Below are positions 8,209 through 17,405 of a DNA stretch of 64,000 bases, one piece after another; position 1 is the stretch's first letter; each line of letters opens with the position of its first letter. The stretch lies in the NCBI GenBank assembly GCA_035946735.1, contig DASYYZ010000126.1, forward strand, positions 15,304-79,303. Direction: 5' to 3'. This stretch comes from Gp13-AA77 sp035946735. GTDB lineage: Bacteria > Acidobacteriota > Terriglobia > UBA7540. The notes beneath the pieces are model-generated. The model worked only from the letters and a program-made list of their open reading frames with translations. It did no database searches and was not told where the DNA came from. The translations under genes were made by a program, and so were the position numbers.

Positions 8209-10032
8209 TCAAGCTACGACATCAAAGTACATTCGGTAGGAAGTGTTGTGGCCTATGCGGTAAAAGGGGACGAAAGTGGCGGTCGAGTGCTGCTCGGCGT
8301 GAAATTCAAGAGGTCCCCCCTGTGGTTTGATCCACTTTGACGGATCATTCCGGGCGGGAACCGTGAAGGTCTCGCGCTCCTGCACGAGTACCACAGGGCC
8401 GTAGACGGCTGCGACGCGGTACGGATGCTGAGCGTCGATGGGCTTCAACACCAACTCCATCGGCATTCGGATAGTCACTCGATCCCCAGGTTGCCAGATT
8501 CTCGCAATCTTCGCCCAGGTGCCGGGCTCGGCGGCGACCTCCACTTCTGAGTCGTTTACCTTCACCGCTACCCCACGAGCCCATCCAGGCACCCTGAAGT
8601 TCAATTCAAAGGCCACCGGTCTCTTAGGCCGAACCGTCAGCGTCGTGATATCAGACTCTGGGAATTTTGTCATCTGCTCCACTTCAACCTCTTCGCCATT
8701 GCAGTTCCACGTCAGCGCCGAGGGGACAAACAGGTTCACGAAAAGGCCGTCGCGTTCGTAGAAGTAAATGACGTTATGGTAGTCTGCGACGTCCTGGATG
8801 AAGGTGCCCGAGCAGCAGGGCCATGCAGCTTCGTAGTAGACCTTGTGACACCCGCCCAGCATGTAGTCGGAGTAGTAGAAGGTCCGCCCATAGCCGTGCA
8901 TTGGTAGAGCGGCGCCGATGCCGTTGTAGATCATCTGCTCGATCCAGTCACCGTAGCGTGCCTCGCCGGTGAATCCGATGAGGTAGCGCGACAGCTTGAA
9001 AATCGACCAGGAGCCGCACGGTGTCTCGAATGTGTCGAGGCTCTCTTCTAGAGACTTGCCCAGGGAGCCGTCAGGATTCACCAGTTTTTCGTCCGGCCCG
9101 TAGCCGCCCGTGGCGTAGCACTGCGTCCGCTGAAAATAATCGAACGCGTTGACGCAGGTGTTCAGATACTGCGGCTCTCCGGTAACCGCATACGTCATCG
9201 CCGCGCTGCTGAGCGCGTTGACGTGGCTGTAGGCATGGAGACCGTGAATGTCGGGATTTGGACCCAGGTTGAACTTGTCCCAATACGTTGGATACCGCCA
9301 CACGTCTCCGAATGTCCTGTATTTGATATTTCCGGTGAGTTGATACGCCCGGTAGAGATTCTCTGCGAGCGTGTACCACTCGTTGCCACACCTCATCGAA
9401 TCAGGTTGATCGGGGCTCGCTGGGGTGCGGGTACGGTCGAGAATCGCCGAGGCGCGATCTACCATTGTTTCCAGAATTGGCAGGGCTTCCTTCTGCCCGC
9501 CATAGAGGCACATATCCACTAATCCGCAGACGGTTTTGTCGAAGATGTAGTGGCTGTGCTCGATCCCGAGATTGCGGCGGTTGGAGAAGTACTCGCCGTC
9601 CTTGGCGGCCGCCTTGGCCCACTCACGCATAAGGTAAGTGGTCTTTTCCATGAGCGCAGAGTCCGAGGTGGCCCTGTACATCCGCGACATGCCGCTGAGC
9701 CATTGGCCGAGGACCTCCGCTGCATCTCTTTGACACCAGCCGCCCATGTCGCGGCCGGGCGCTGGTAGCCCAACTCGCTGGCGAAATCCCTTCAAGATGT
9801 CGTCATTCGGGACGTTGTAGTAGTAGTCGCGCGTTGCGTCGTACTGCTCCTTCAGCGGTCCGTCGAGGAGACGGATGCCACTGTAGTTGAAGGGCGTGAG
9901 GACGACGGTCTTCGCGTCGCGGGCATTCTCGTCTATGACCTTCCGGCTCGGTCTGCCACTGACGAGCGCGGGAGCGAGCGATGCGCCCAACAATCTCTTC
10001 ATGAAACTGCGTCGAGTGCTCATTTCGCCCAC
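8209..10032 (-). CDS. GH127/DUF1680 beta-L-arabinofuranosidase-like hydrolase
   Basis: Exported glycoside hydrolase with an (alpha/alpha)6 barrel and C-terminal beta domains. The family's metal-thiol centre is visible: ETPCGSWS (Glu336, Cys339) and WPCCSGT (Cys406, Cys407); in characterised GH127 enzymes a Zn-bound Cys of the CC pair is the nucleophile. The N-terminus has STRRSFMKRLLGAS, probably a Tat signal. GTG 10032 is preferred because GGAGG at 10040-10044 lies 7 bp upstream; ATG 10023 is the alternative. It faces the Gfo/Idh gene tail to tail. The true substrate (arabinofuranoside or another sugar) cannot be read from sequence. Confidence 0.85.
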   Translation of the reverse strand: MGEMSTRRSFMKRLLGASLAPALVSGRPSRKVIDENARDAKTVVLTPFNYSGIRLLDGPLKEQYDATRDYYYNVPNDDILKGFRQRVGLPAPGRDMGGWCQRDAAEVLGQWLSGMSRMYRATSDSALMEKTTYLMREWAKAAAKDGEYFSNRRNLGIEHSHYIFDKTVCGLVDMCLYGGQKEALPILETMVDRASAILDRTRTPASPDQPDSMRCGNEWYTLAENLYRAYQLTGNIKYRTFGDVWRYPTYWDKFNLGPNPDIHGLHAYSHVNALSSAAMTYAVTGEPQYLNTCVNAFDYFQRTQCYATGGYGPDEKLVNPDGSLGKSLEESLDTFETPCGSWSIFKLSRYLIGFTGEARYGDWIEQMIYNGIGAALPMHGYGRTFYYSDYMLGGCHKVYYEAAWPCCSGTFIQDVADYHNVIYFYERDGLFVNLFVPSALTWNCNGEEVEVEQMTKFPESDITTLTVRPKRPVAFELNFRVPGWARGVAVKVNDSEVEVAAEPGTWAKIARIWQPGDRVTIRMPMELVLKPIDAQHPYRVAAVYGPVVLVQERETFTVPARNDPSKWIKPQGGPLEFHAEQHSTATFVPFYRIGHNTSYRMYFDVVA

Positions 10033-10138
10033 GGATCTACCTCCGCCACGGTTTACCATCATCATATTTCAACCCAGAAGGCGTTGCATTCTCAACAACG
10101 GTGCGGGGCTGCTGGAATCACGCGGAATGATGAGCCCT

Positions 10139-10168
10139 CCTGATCAGAACCGGCGTAATATGATCAGG
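10139..10168. promoter_or_regulatory. 8-bp inverted repeat upstream of GH127 gene
   Basis: CCTGATCA and TGATCAGG form perfect arms separated by 14 bp, 107-136 bp before the GTG start of the GH127 gene and just before the stop codon of the gutted TonB receptor. The geometry fits a dimeric repressor site, but no regulator can be assigned. Confidence 0.3.
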
Positions 10169-10190
10169 TCCAGCCATTGATATAGTGCTC

Positions 10191-10808
10191 CTAAAACAGG
10201 AGCTTTAATGCCAGTTGCATAATGCGGGGTGATCTGGCTCCGGCGATCTCGCCATTGCCGATGTTATTGGGACCGCTGCAAGGCGCGCCGGCGGGAGTGA
10301 GTCCGCCGCATCCAATGTTCACGCCTTGAAACTGGGCATGATTGAACGTGTTGAAGGTCTCCCAGCGGAACTGCAGGGTGGATTTTTCACCCAGGAACCA
10401 GGGTGCTGCGAAATCCTTCACCAGCGCCAGATCCCAGTTGTTGACTCCTGGACCCGTCAGCGGGTTGCGTCCCATGTAGCCGAACATCCCAGGCTCGCTG
10501 TCGACCCGCAACTTCTGATCAACCTCCAGTGTGACGCCCGAACGCACCAACTTGCGGAATCCCGGAGCCTCGGCCGTGATCGAGTAATCTCCGATGGGCA
10601 GCGCAGCTGCTACGTACTCACCGGCCTCGTTTGAAACCAAGTCACGCGTCAGTCCCTTGTCGAGGTTCGACACCGTTATGCGGACGCCTGGGACCACAGC
10701 TCCGGTCGAGTCCGTAACCGTACCCACGATAGTTGCTGTGTCCTGAGCCCGAGCGGTGGAGAAAAAGAGGAGGAGTATCGCGGTGAGTGTTGCCAGGCGT
10801 ATCGTCAT
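10191..10808 (-). pseudogene. internally deleted Oar-like TonB-dependent receptor
   Basis: ATG 10808 follows an AAGGAG box by 6 bp and opens a signal peptide ending in ARAQ. Residues 22-110 form the carboxypeptidase-regulatory-like (CNA-B-like) domain typical of these receptors (ATIVGTVTDSTGAVVPGVRI; LPIGDYSITAEAPGFRK). Near LEVDQKLRVD the sequence jumps straight to the last 100 or so residues of the beta barrel: WDLALVKDFA, LQFRWETFNTFNHAQF, SPRIMQLALKLLF. The plug and nearly the whole barrel, some 800-900 residues in normal proteins of about 1,100, are missing without loss of frame. A 205-residue product could be made but could not be a working receptor. Confidence 0.8.
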
Positions 10809-11160
10809 GCAGCGCTCCTTCTGACAAGACCTTCTGTTGTAACATGTTCGACTCCGGATGAGGCGCCACCAATCCTTGTCATGCCCTAACACGCATCGGA
10901 CAAGGGGCTTGGTTAGCAGTTCGGTTCTGGTGAGACATACGGCCAACGAGTGCGGGGAAATTCCCGTCTCACCAATAATTTTCAGCAATTACACCGCGGC
11001 GGGCGGTTTCGGCCTGAAAAGTCGCCTCTCTGGAAAGTGGTACTCGCGGATCGCGGCTGCTGGATAGGTGTTAGGAACAGCCCTTCCCACAAGCCAATCG
11101 GCGAAATGGTTTCTCCCCGAGGGCACAAGGTAAGGCGAACCGGCCCAAGGCCTGGATCGT

Positions 11161-11214
11161 CGGAGGGAATGGCGGCGACAGGGCCGCTGCCGAAATGACT
11201 TCTGCGTAGCCCGT
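11161..11214. repeat. 54-bp repeat, copy A
   Basis: Begins CGGAGGGAATGGCGGCGACA and ends TAGCCCGT. It matches 12541-12594 at 51 of 54 positions in the same orientation. Outside these bounds the two copies are unrelated. The rest of 10809-11310 holds nothing I recognise. Confidence 0.85.
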
Positions 11215-11310
11215 CATAGGACAAGAGCGCGCCGATCGGTAACTACTAGGCGACAAGGAAGGATCCAGTTCCCATAACTTTGTTTCCATTTGATAAGTCC
11301 CGGTCTCTTC

Positions 11311-12306
11311 TCAGGTTTGTGAGCCGGTGGGAAGCACGAGGACCTTGCCATGAGGATTGGACTCGAGCGCCCTGTAAGCATCGACGACTTGGTCGAGCGG
11401 GAAGCGGCCGGCGATGTCGCTGATGACATCGGGCCGTTTCGCGGCGAGCGTCAGGGCATCCGAGATGAGGCCACCAAATTCGTGGGGCCCTGCCACCCAC
11501 TGCATGCCGTTGTATTTGGTGACGAACACGGAGGCTGGAAAGAGTTGGTGAAGGTTGATGGCAGGGACTGGGCCGGATAACTCGCCATAATTGATCAAGC
11601 AGCCGCGCGGTGCCAACAGTTGCAGGCTAGTCTCGTAGGTTGCCGCTCCGACGGGGTCGAATACGGCAGCCACCCCGTGGCCGTCTGTGAGGGCGCGGAC
11701 AGACTCCCGTACGTCTTCCGCAGCCCGGTTAATGGCATGGGCCGCGCCGGCACTGCGCACCGCGTCGACTCTTTTGCCCGTGGCAATGCCGATGACTCGG
11801 ACTCCGCGATCAGCCAGGATGGCAACGAGCATTCGCCCCACGGCTCCTGCGGCGCCCCACACCGCGGCTGAACGCCCCTCCAATGGCCACACGCGGGCGA
11901 GACCTCCGGCGGTGAGCCCTGCGACGGCCAGGCAGGCTCCGTCTTCGAAGCTGAGCTCTTTGGGGATGGGCACCAACATGGAGGCCGGCGCAATGATTAG
12001 GGTCGCACACGACCCGAGAATACCCGCCCAGCACACCCGCGTCCCCAGGGGTATGGTTACCTCAGGGCCAGTCTCCACGACCGTGCCAGAGCCCTCCCCG
12101 CCTACGGCGTGGGGGAACGGTATTCGGACAGCGTAGTTACCGGAGCGGATCAATGTTTCGGCGTGGTTGAGGCCGGCAGCCTCAATCCGCACAAGCACTT
12201 CGCCGGTCTTGAGTGGAGCTAAGTCCTCGACGCTGACATCAATGACCTCTGGGCCGCCTGGGTGCTTCGCGCGAGCGACGCGCCGCCGAGTAATCTTGAT
12301 CATCAT
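11311..12306 (-). CDS. MDR-family quinone oxidoreductase-like protein
   Basis: Medium-chain dehydrogenase/reductase of the NADPH:quinone oxidoreductase type. It has a GroES-like N-terminal domain (GEVLVRIEAAGLNHAETLIRSG, PHAVGGEGSGTVVETG; split motifs) and a Rossmann domain with the AAVWGAAGAVGRM nucleotide-binding loop. The Cys ligands of the structural and catalytic zinc are absent, as in QOR-type members. ATG 12306 or 12303 is preferred to 12354, since homology starts at MIKITRRRVARAKHPGGPEV. The substrate, probably a quinone or enone, is not readable. The gene is framed by two copies of a 54-bp repeat. Confidence 0.8.
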   Translation of the reverse strand: MMIKITRRRVARAKHPGGPEVIDVSVEDLAPLKTGEVLVRIEAAGLNHAETLIRSGNYAVRIPFPHAVGGEGSGTVVETGPEVTIPLGTRVCWAGILGSCATLIIAPASMLVPIPKELSFEDGACLAVAGLTAGGLARVWPLEGRSAAVWGAAGAVGRMLVAILADRGVRVIGIATGKRVDAVRSAGAAHAINRAAEDVRESVRALTDGHGVAAVFDPVGAATYETSLQLLAPRGCLINYGELSGPVPAINLHQLFPASVFVTKYNGMQWVAGPHEFGGLISDALTLAAKRPDVISDIAGRFPLDQVVDAYRALESNPHGKVLVLPTGSQT

Positions 12307-12540
12307 GCGCGACTTTATCACCAGCCTGCGCACAGCGTCTACGAAGAGCGTCATCCCAGTCGGTCACCATGCAGCACGCTCACCTGACCGTGTCGCGCCC
12401 TACTTGCGCGAAGATAACCTGTGACTGTCCGGGAGTCCCCTTCGAGGAAAGTTTGTCGTGGCATAGCGCTCGCTGCGGTCAATCGCGAGCAACGGCGTAG
12501 GGTTGACCGAAGAGGCTCAACTCCTGGGTCGTCGACAAGC

Positions 12541-12594
12541 CGGAGGGAATGGCGGCGACAGGGCCGCTCCCGAAATTACTTCTGCATAGCCCGT
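12541..12594. repeat. 54-bp repeat, copy B
   Basis: Second copy of the repeat at 11161-11214, same orientation, three mismatches, 1,380 bp away. It lies in the 490-bp gap between the oxidoreductase start and the VOC gene; the rest of 12307-12794 shows no gene. Confidence 0.85.
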
Positions 12595-12794
12595 GGTCCG
12601 CTCCGAAGGGTAAAATTCACGGCAACTTTCCATGCCATGGCGCGAACACTCCCAAGTCACAACTAACGCGTTGAGTTGTTGTACCGACACAGGACTCGAA
12701 GGGCGCGCAGTGTGTTCCAACGGCTTGCCCTGCTGACATCGGTCTCCAGGTCCAAGGGAATATGTTCCGGATGGCCGTGTTATGCTTCCGCAAC

Positions 12795-13193
12795 ATGAAT
12801 GCGAAACACGTCGCCCCCATCTTGAACGTATCCGACATCTCCGCGAGCTTCGCATGGTTCGAGAAGTTGGGCTGGAGGAAGTGCTGGGGCTGGGGATCGC
12901 CTCCGACTTTCGGGGCAGTCGGGTCGGGCAAGTGCGAGATCTTTCTTTGCCAAGGGGCGCAGGGAGGCCGCGGGGCTCGAACGTTACGACGTTTAAATCC
13001 CGACGGAGATGAAGCGGCCGACAAGGGCGTGTGGATGTCGGTGTGGGTGGACGACGTTGACGAAGTTCACCGAGACTGCGTGGCCGCCGGGCTGGACATC
13101 ACTTTTCCACCGACTGACATGCCTTGGAACGTCCGCGAGATGCACGTGCGGCACCCGGACGGGCACGTATTTCGAGTCAAGCAAGAGTACTGA
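12795..13193 (+). CDS. VOC (glyoxalase/bleomycin-resistance) fold protein
   Basis: Protein of about 132 residues with the paired beta-alpha-beta-beta-beta VOC layout: VAPILNVSDISASFAWFEKL at the start, and the second half with SVWVDDVDEVHRDCVAAGLD and REMHVRHPDGHVFRVKQEY (split motifs). The HPDGH segment holds the usual C-terminal metal or substrate residues. ATG 12795 is taken because homology starts with AKHVAPILNV. VOC proteins range from dioxygenases to resistance proteins; nothing here fixes the role. It stands alone, convergent with the amidohydrolase. Confidence 0.8.
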   Translation: MNAKHVAPILNVSDISASFAWFEKLGWRKCWGWGSPPTFGAVGSGKCEIFLCQGAQGGRGARTLRRLNPDGDEAADKGVWMSVWVDDVDEVHRDCVAAGLDITFPPTDMPWNVREMHVRHPDGHVFRVKQEY

Positions 13194-13275
13194 GGACGAA
13201 TGAGGCTTAAGTGGCTTGGCAAACGCCGCGAGGTCGACATAGCGAGCTTTGACTTCCGGCGCGGGCATAAGCGAG

Positions 13276-14451
13276 TCATTGGTATTGAGAGGGTTCGGGA
13301 CGGCCAGGGCTGCTGAGGATGCCGGGATACCAGTGGACAGCATTGTCATGGAAGATTTTGCGCAGAACCGGCTCCGGCAACGCCAGACCACGATAAGTGC
13401 GGCCCTTGTACTCAACAGTTTGGTCGGTGGCGAAGAACTTCCAGTCGCGGGCATAGGTGCTGTTCCACTCCGCAATCGCTTTTTGGGTGTCGTCCTTGGG
13501 TAGGACTACGAGGTCAGTTCCATACAGAATCCGGTCCTGATACTTGATCAGGAAGGCCTGCACCTTGGCGCGCGGCTGAAGCATGAAGTACGGGACCCGA
13601 GCCGCCGTATCGACGGCGAAATTGTGATAGCGGTCAAAGCGCTGGGCCATCTGATCCACGTCCGATTCCATGCTGCCCAAGTGAGCACCAACCACCCGTA
13701 GAGTTGGGTTCTCAGCCACGAGATGATCGCGGGCGGCAAGAATCGCAGCCTTCGGGGGCCACTCGGGATGGGCGTAGGCGTACTCGCCAGGATGGCCCTT
13801 GTAGTACTCATAATCGGGGCTGGCAGGATTGGGCGGCTGCCAACAGGAATCAGGCTCCGCCAGGTGCGCCACCACCGTTCGATTGTGGGCGGCGATGTCT
13901 TTGTAGATCGGTTCGAAAGCGGGATCGTCAGCCATCACATACTTGCCCGTTTTCGACTTCATCTCCATGCCCATGACCTTGTAAATCTTCACCGCCACAG
14001 CTCCCTCAGCAAAATCCTCGTTGAGCTGCCGGATCACACGCTGGCTGAACTCCGGCTTCTCGAAATCATAGGGGCTGAAGGTCGTGCAGAAAGCGGCGCG
14101 GCCTCCGGTGCGCTCCCTGACCTTAAGCACCTCGCTCCGCTGCGGTTCCAGTCCGCTGTAATCCGGGTCGCGATCATCAATGACACAGATGTCGAGGGCG
14201 TGTAACTTCAGGCGGCCCATGAGGCGGGAGAAGGCCAAGTCATCCTTGTAGAGGTGGACGTGCGCGTCAATGGGATCGGTTTGGGCGAAGGCTTCGAGAA
14301 GCGCAGTTTGCTCATCAGGGAGCGTGGGACCTTCAGCTAAGGAGAAGCCGAAGGGCGACCTTGAACCCGTGGCGAGAATCCCAGCCGCAATCACCATGAC
14401 GACAGGTGTTCCGAAGACCTTCAAGTCAGCCCCCAGGGCGGAGCCCGGCAT
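13276..14451 (-). CDS. amidohydrolase-family TIM-barrel protein, exported
   Basis: Metal-dependent hydrolase of the amidohydrolase-2 type. The barrel ligands appear in order: DAHVHLY (strand 1), VAHLAEPD (His on strand 5), GAHLGSMESD (strand 6) and GTDLVV (strand 8 Asp). An N-terminal hydrophobic stretch (VVMVIAAGILATGS) suggests export or a membrane anchor. The start is uncertain: ATG 14451 is given, but the frame opens further to 14574 and MVIAAG could also start. Neighbours give no substrate clue. Related proteins act on aromatic acids or lactones, which I cannot confirm. Confidence 0.7.
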   Translation of the reverse strand: MPGSALGADLKVFGTPVVMVIAAGILATGSRSPFGFSLAEGPTLPDEQTALLEAFAQTDPIDAHVHLYKDDLAFSRLMGRLKLHALDICVIDDRDPDYSGLEPQRSEVLKVRERTGGRAAFCTTFSPYDFEKPEFSQRVIRQLNEDFAEGAVAVKIYKVMGMEMKSKTGKYVMADDPAFEPIYKDIAAHNRTVVAHLAEPDSCWQPPNPASPDYEYYKGHPGEYAYAHPEWPPKAAILAARDHLVAENPTLRVVGAHLGSMESDVDQMAQRFDRYHNFAVDTAARVPYFMLQPRAKVQAFLIKYQDRILYGTDLVVLPKDDTQKAIAEWNSTYARDWKFFATDQTVEYKGRTYRGLALPEPVLRKIFHDNAVHWYPGILSSPGRPEPSQYQ

Positions 14452-14567
14452 GACACACCCGGCCAGAAGCGCTCTGGACAGCTCGCAGAGCTTCGCTTCG
14501 CTTCGCAAAAGTACAAGTTGTTTCGCCGACAAAACCATCAACCGGTAGTCGGGCGCGCCGGGTGAAG

Positions 14568-14978
14568 TCAACACCCAGTCGCAAGGCGCCGCTCAAGCCT
14601 GCGGACCTGAGATTTTAGATCGCCCACCTTGCGACTGACTGGGTCCGACTTGGCCTCATTTAAATGCTTGCTAGCCGTTCTTTGATCCCGATTCAGAAGA
14701 GCTTCTGCTAGGTTCACATGACAGGAACGGATAAGGCGCGAGTAGTCGATTTCTTTGGCGAGCTGCAGAGCGTGTTTAAGATCCTCGATTCCGGTTTCCT
14801 GCTCAGTCTTGTCCTTAGCAGAGTAGATGGCACGGAACTGACCCAGAGAATTCAAGCATGTTTCTTCACTCACCTTATTACCTGTTCTTGTAAAGATCGC
14901 TACAGCACGTTCAAATGCGGAATTCCGCACTGAACGGACTTTTCCGGAACAACCACAAGCTGTAATGGAGATCCTCAA
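14568..14978 (-). pseudogene. TPR-containing protein, C-terminal remnant
   Basis: 136 codons of helical repeat sequence: AFERAVAIFTRTGN, CLNSLGQFRAIY, GIEDLKHALQLAKEIDY, SCHVNLAEALLNRDQ resemble the last tetratricopeptide repeats of a large signalling or CHAT-type protein. There is no credible start, and the first 20 residues do not fit the pattern. It is probably what remains of a longer gene. Nothing is seen in 14979-15157. Confidence 0.4.
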
Positions 14979-15157
14979 GCGCAGTTTGCTTTACCCGCGC
15001 CTCCTTTTTCGACGCAGTTCGCGGACCCTGCTGCCTTCATCCTGGACTACGCATTCAACGTCCCGCGGGTTCCCGTAAACTCGCGCGAAGTGACACTTGC
15101 GCTGACGGCTCGAGAAGGCCGTAAGGTCGAGTGCGGCGGAGTGCACTGCTCTCTAAG

Positions 15158-17029
15158 CTAAGGATTCTGCGACGCGGAGGTAATCTTTTCCAGGAAGGCC
15201 CGCAGATCATTGTCTTCGGGAAGCTCGTCAAGGCCGCGCCGCAATATTCCAACCGCCGCCGAACGATCTCCCGACGACAGGTAATCGGAGGCGAGCGTCC
15301 CGTAAAATGAAGCATCGAAAGGCGCCAGAAGCAATCCCCGCCGGAGGACGCTAATCGACTGCGAGGTGGCGGACGTTTGCGCAAGAAGTTCGCCGAGCCG
15401 AAGATAGTCCACCGGGTACTTCGATCCTAAATCGATAGCTCGGGAAAGATAGTGGATGGCTTGCTCCCGCCCGTCCGCTTGATGCTGTCCAAGACCCCGC
15501 TGGGCGAGCGCCGAGAGCACGAAAGGGTTGTCCGAATTCTGCACCTCGACCTCCTGGAGGGAAGCCAGGTAGCGAGACAAATAGACATCGGGATGGCTGG
15601 CGGCCAATTGAGTATAGGCGTCAAACAGGATGATCGCAGGCGGGCGACCCTGCGGTCCGGGTAACGCATCGATGTGAATCAGGTCCGGCAGACCCGGGGT
15701 GGCCAGCCGGAAGGCCCAGTCGGGATAGCCCTCATTCGGACGCGCCGTAATGCGGTGATCGGTCAAGGCCGCGTGGGAAACGGCGGTCAGATTCTGCTTG
15801 GGCATGTGGCAACGGACGCAATTGTCCGGCGGTTGACCGTGAAGCCGTGATTGCAATGGAAAGGTGCAGCTTTTCTCGGTATGGCACGTGAGACACTTGC
15901 TGCGGAAGTAGGCCGAAGCAGGCGCGCCGGTCAATTGCTCGTGCGGGTTGTGACAGGTAATGCACCCGAGACGCCCACCGCTCTTGGCGTAGCACTCGCT
16001 CAGCGTCATCCCGAAATAGTGGCCCAGAAGGGGCGAGGGCGTGGGAGATCCTGGATTCAACGGAACCTGAAAGAGGGCCAGTGTGTTGTCGAGCGGAGTG
16101 CCCGGCCGAAAATCGAACATGGTTTTGCCCGGTTTGAACACTCGCGCGTCGCCTGCCTGGTGGCAGGGCATGCAGATCTCATTGGCCAATGCCGGGGAAA
16201 GCCGGGATGGGTTCACGATTGAAGTATCCGTGGTATCGGAAAGCGGCGCGCCCGCCAGCCGCTCCTTGACATGCAGCTCTCCGGGCCCATGGCAGTTCTC
16301 ACATCCGATGGCAAGCTCAGCGAAAGGCGGGTCCGCTCCTTCGAACGGATCCGTGTAGAAAGGTGAACTGGGCTGCTGGGCTCCCTGAGCGGGCGAAGGG
16401 CGCCCCGCATGGCAGACGATGCACTGCATGAAGATAGGCCGGCTGAACCCCTGGTCGCGTACTTCGTAACCCGGCGACAATTCCCAGCTCTGCGTCTTCG
16501 AAAAGAATGACAACGGCGCCTGAAACAGATAGTTTCCGCGCTGCACCAGATAGGTATAACCGGCTTCGCCCGCTCCCACTGCATACGCCAGCCGATGTTC
16601 CTGCTCGAACACCTTCTTGCCGGCGGCGTCAAGCTCGTACTCGCTCTCGTAGAGGTCGAAGCCCTTGCGATAGACGCTGAAGTGCCGATTGATGCTCTTG
16701 TCGGACACGTCCACCGGCGCTGGAACCAGTCTTAGCTGGTCGGCGTCGCTCGGGAGAGACATAGCTTTCCCCATGCCCGTCCGGATGAATTGGTCGTAGA
16801 TGTCCTGATGGCACCGCGCACAGGCTTTGGAGCCCACGTACGCGACGCCCGGCGCCGCATTGCGGTAGAGGGGAGAGCTGTGCGGCGAAGCCGATGTCGA
16901 TTTTTCTGCGCCATAGCAAATTCGCCAGGAGTGAACAGCCAGTATGATAACAGCCAGCGACAGCGCCGGACCATACCATTGACTCTCACGAAGCTGGCTT
17001 CTCGCCGATCTGAATGAAAGGCTCTGCAT
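15158..17029 (-). CDS. heptaheme cytochrome c with C-terminal TPRs
   Basis: Membrane-anchored periplasmic multiheme protein of about 623 residues. ATG 17029 precedes a single membrane helix (YGPALSLAVIILAVHSW). Seven CXXCH heme sites are visible in order: CARCH, CIVCH, CENCH, CMPCH, CITCH, CLTCH and CVRCH, plus extra His residues that could be distal ligands. After the hemes, TPR-like helices follow (AIHYLSRAIDLGSKYP, SISVLRRGLLLAP, AVGILRRGLDELPED). The layout matches tetratricopeptide cytochromes common in Acidobacteriota, often of the cytochrome c-552/nitrite-reductase-like fold class. Electron donor and acceptor are unknown. No other respiratory genes are adjacent. Confidence 0.85.
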   Translation of the reverse strand: MQSLSFRSARSQLRESQWYGPALSLAVIILAVHSWRICYGAEKSTSASPHSSPLYRNAAPGVAYVGSKACARCHQDIYDQFIRTGMGKAMSLPSDADQLRLVPAPVDVSDKSINRHFSVYRKGFDLYESEYELDAAGKKVFEQEHRLAYAVGAGEAGYTYLVQRGNYLFQAPLSFFSKTQSWELSPGYEVRDQGFSRPIFMQCIVCHAGRPSPAQGAQQPSSPFYTDPFEGADPPFAELAIGCENCHGPGELHVKERLAGAPLSDTTDTSIVNPSRLSPALANEICMPCHQAGDARVFKPGKTMFDFRPGTPLDNTLALFQVPLNPGSPTPSPLLGHYFGMTLSECYAKSGGRLGCITCHNPHEQLTGAPASAYFRSKCLTCHTEKSCTFPLQSRLHGQPPDNCVRCHMPKQNLTAVSHAALTDHRITARPNEGYPDWAFRLATPGLPDLIHIDALPGPQGRPPAIILFDAYTQLAASHPDVYLSRYLASLQEVEVQNSDNPFVLSALAQRGLGQHQADGREQAIHYLSRAIDLGSKYPVDYLRLGELLAQTSATSQSISVLRRGLLLAPFDASFYGTLASDYLSSGDRSAAVGILRRGLDELPEDNDLRAFLEKITSASQNP

Positions 17030-17405
17030 CGTTTCGGCTGCACCTGGCGGCGGCCAAAAGGCGAGATACGCCCCCATCATCCGCCGCTCGCCATATGCGA
17101 CTGGCATTTCCGGACAATACGTTCAGAGTCCCCGATGGCCATGCCGCGGCTAATGTGCCCGGGGCGGGCTTTGAGGTCTCTGAGTCGCCGGTAGGCGGTG
17201 CGATGGCCACCAACCCTGCGACCTTTTGCGACACTGGGGTGAAGTCAACCGTGGATTCGTTCGGGTCGGACAGGGTCTTCACGGCCCATCGTTCCGAACC
17301 GCACTTGGGGCCGCGTCCAGCCGGGCTTGGCGTTTGAGACTGGGCAAAGCAAGGAATCGCAATCAAAGTCAGGGCCAGTGAGAACGGCGCGAGATGTTCT
17401 TTCAC
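16986..17405 (-). pseudogene. truncated secreted protein (CGSERWAVKTLSD motif)
   Basis: GTG 17405 follows GGAGG by 5 bp and begins a signal peptide (HLAPFSLALTLIAIPCFAQS). The mature start reads GPKCGSERWAVKTLSD, then FTPVSQKVAGLVAIAPP. I recognise this as the head of a small secreted family in soil bacteria that normally continues with APVETTVY-like and nuclease-like segments. Here homology stops near base 17200, and the frame runs on meaninglessly into the start of the cytochrome gene, overlapping it by about 44 bp. It is likely a truncated gene. Confidence 0.5.
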
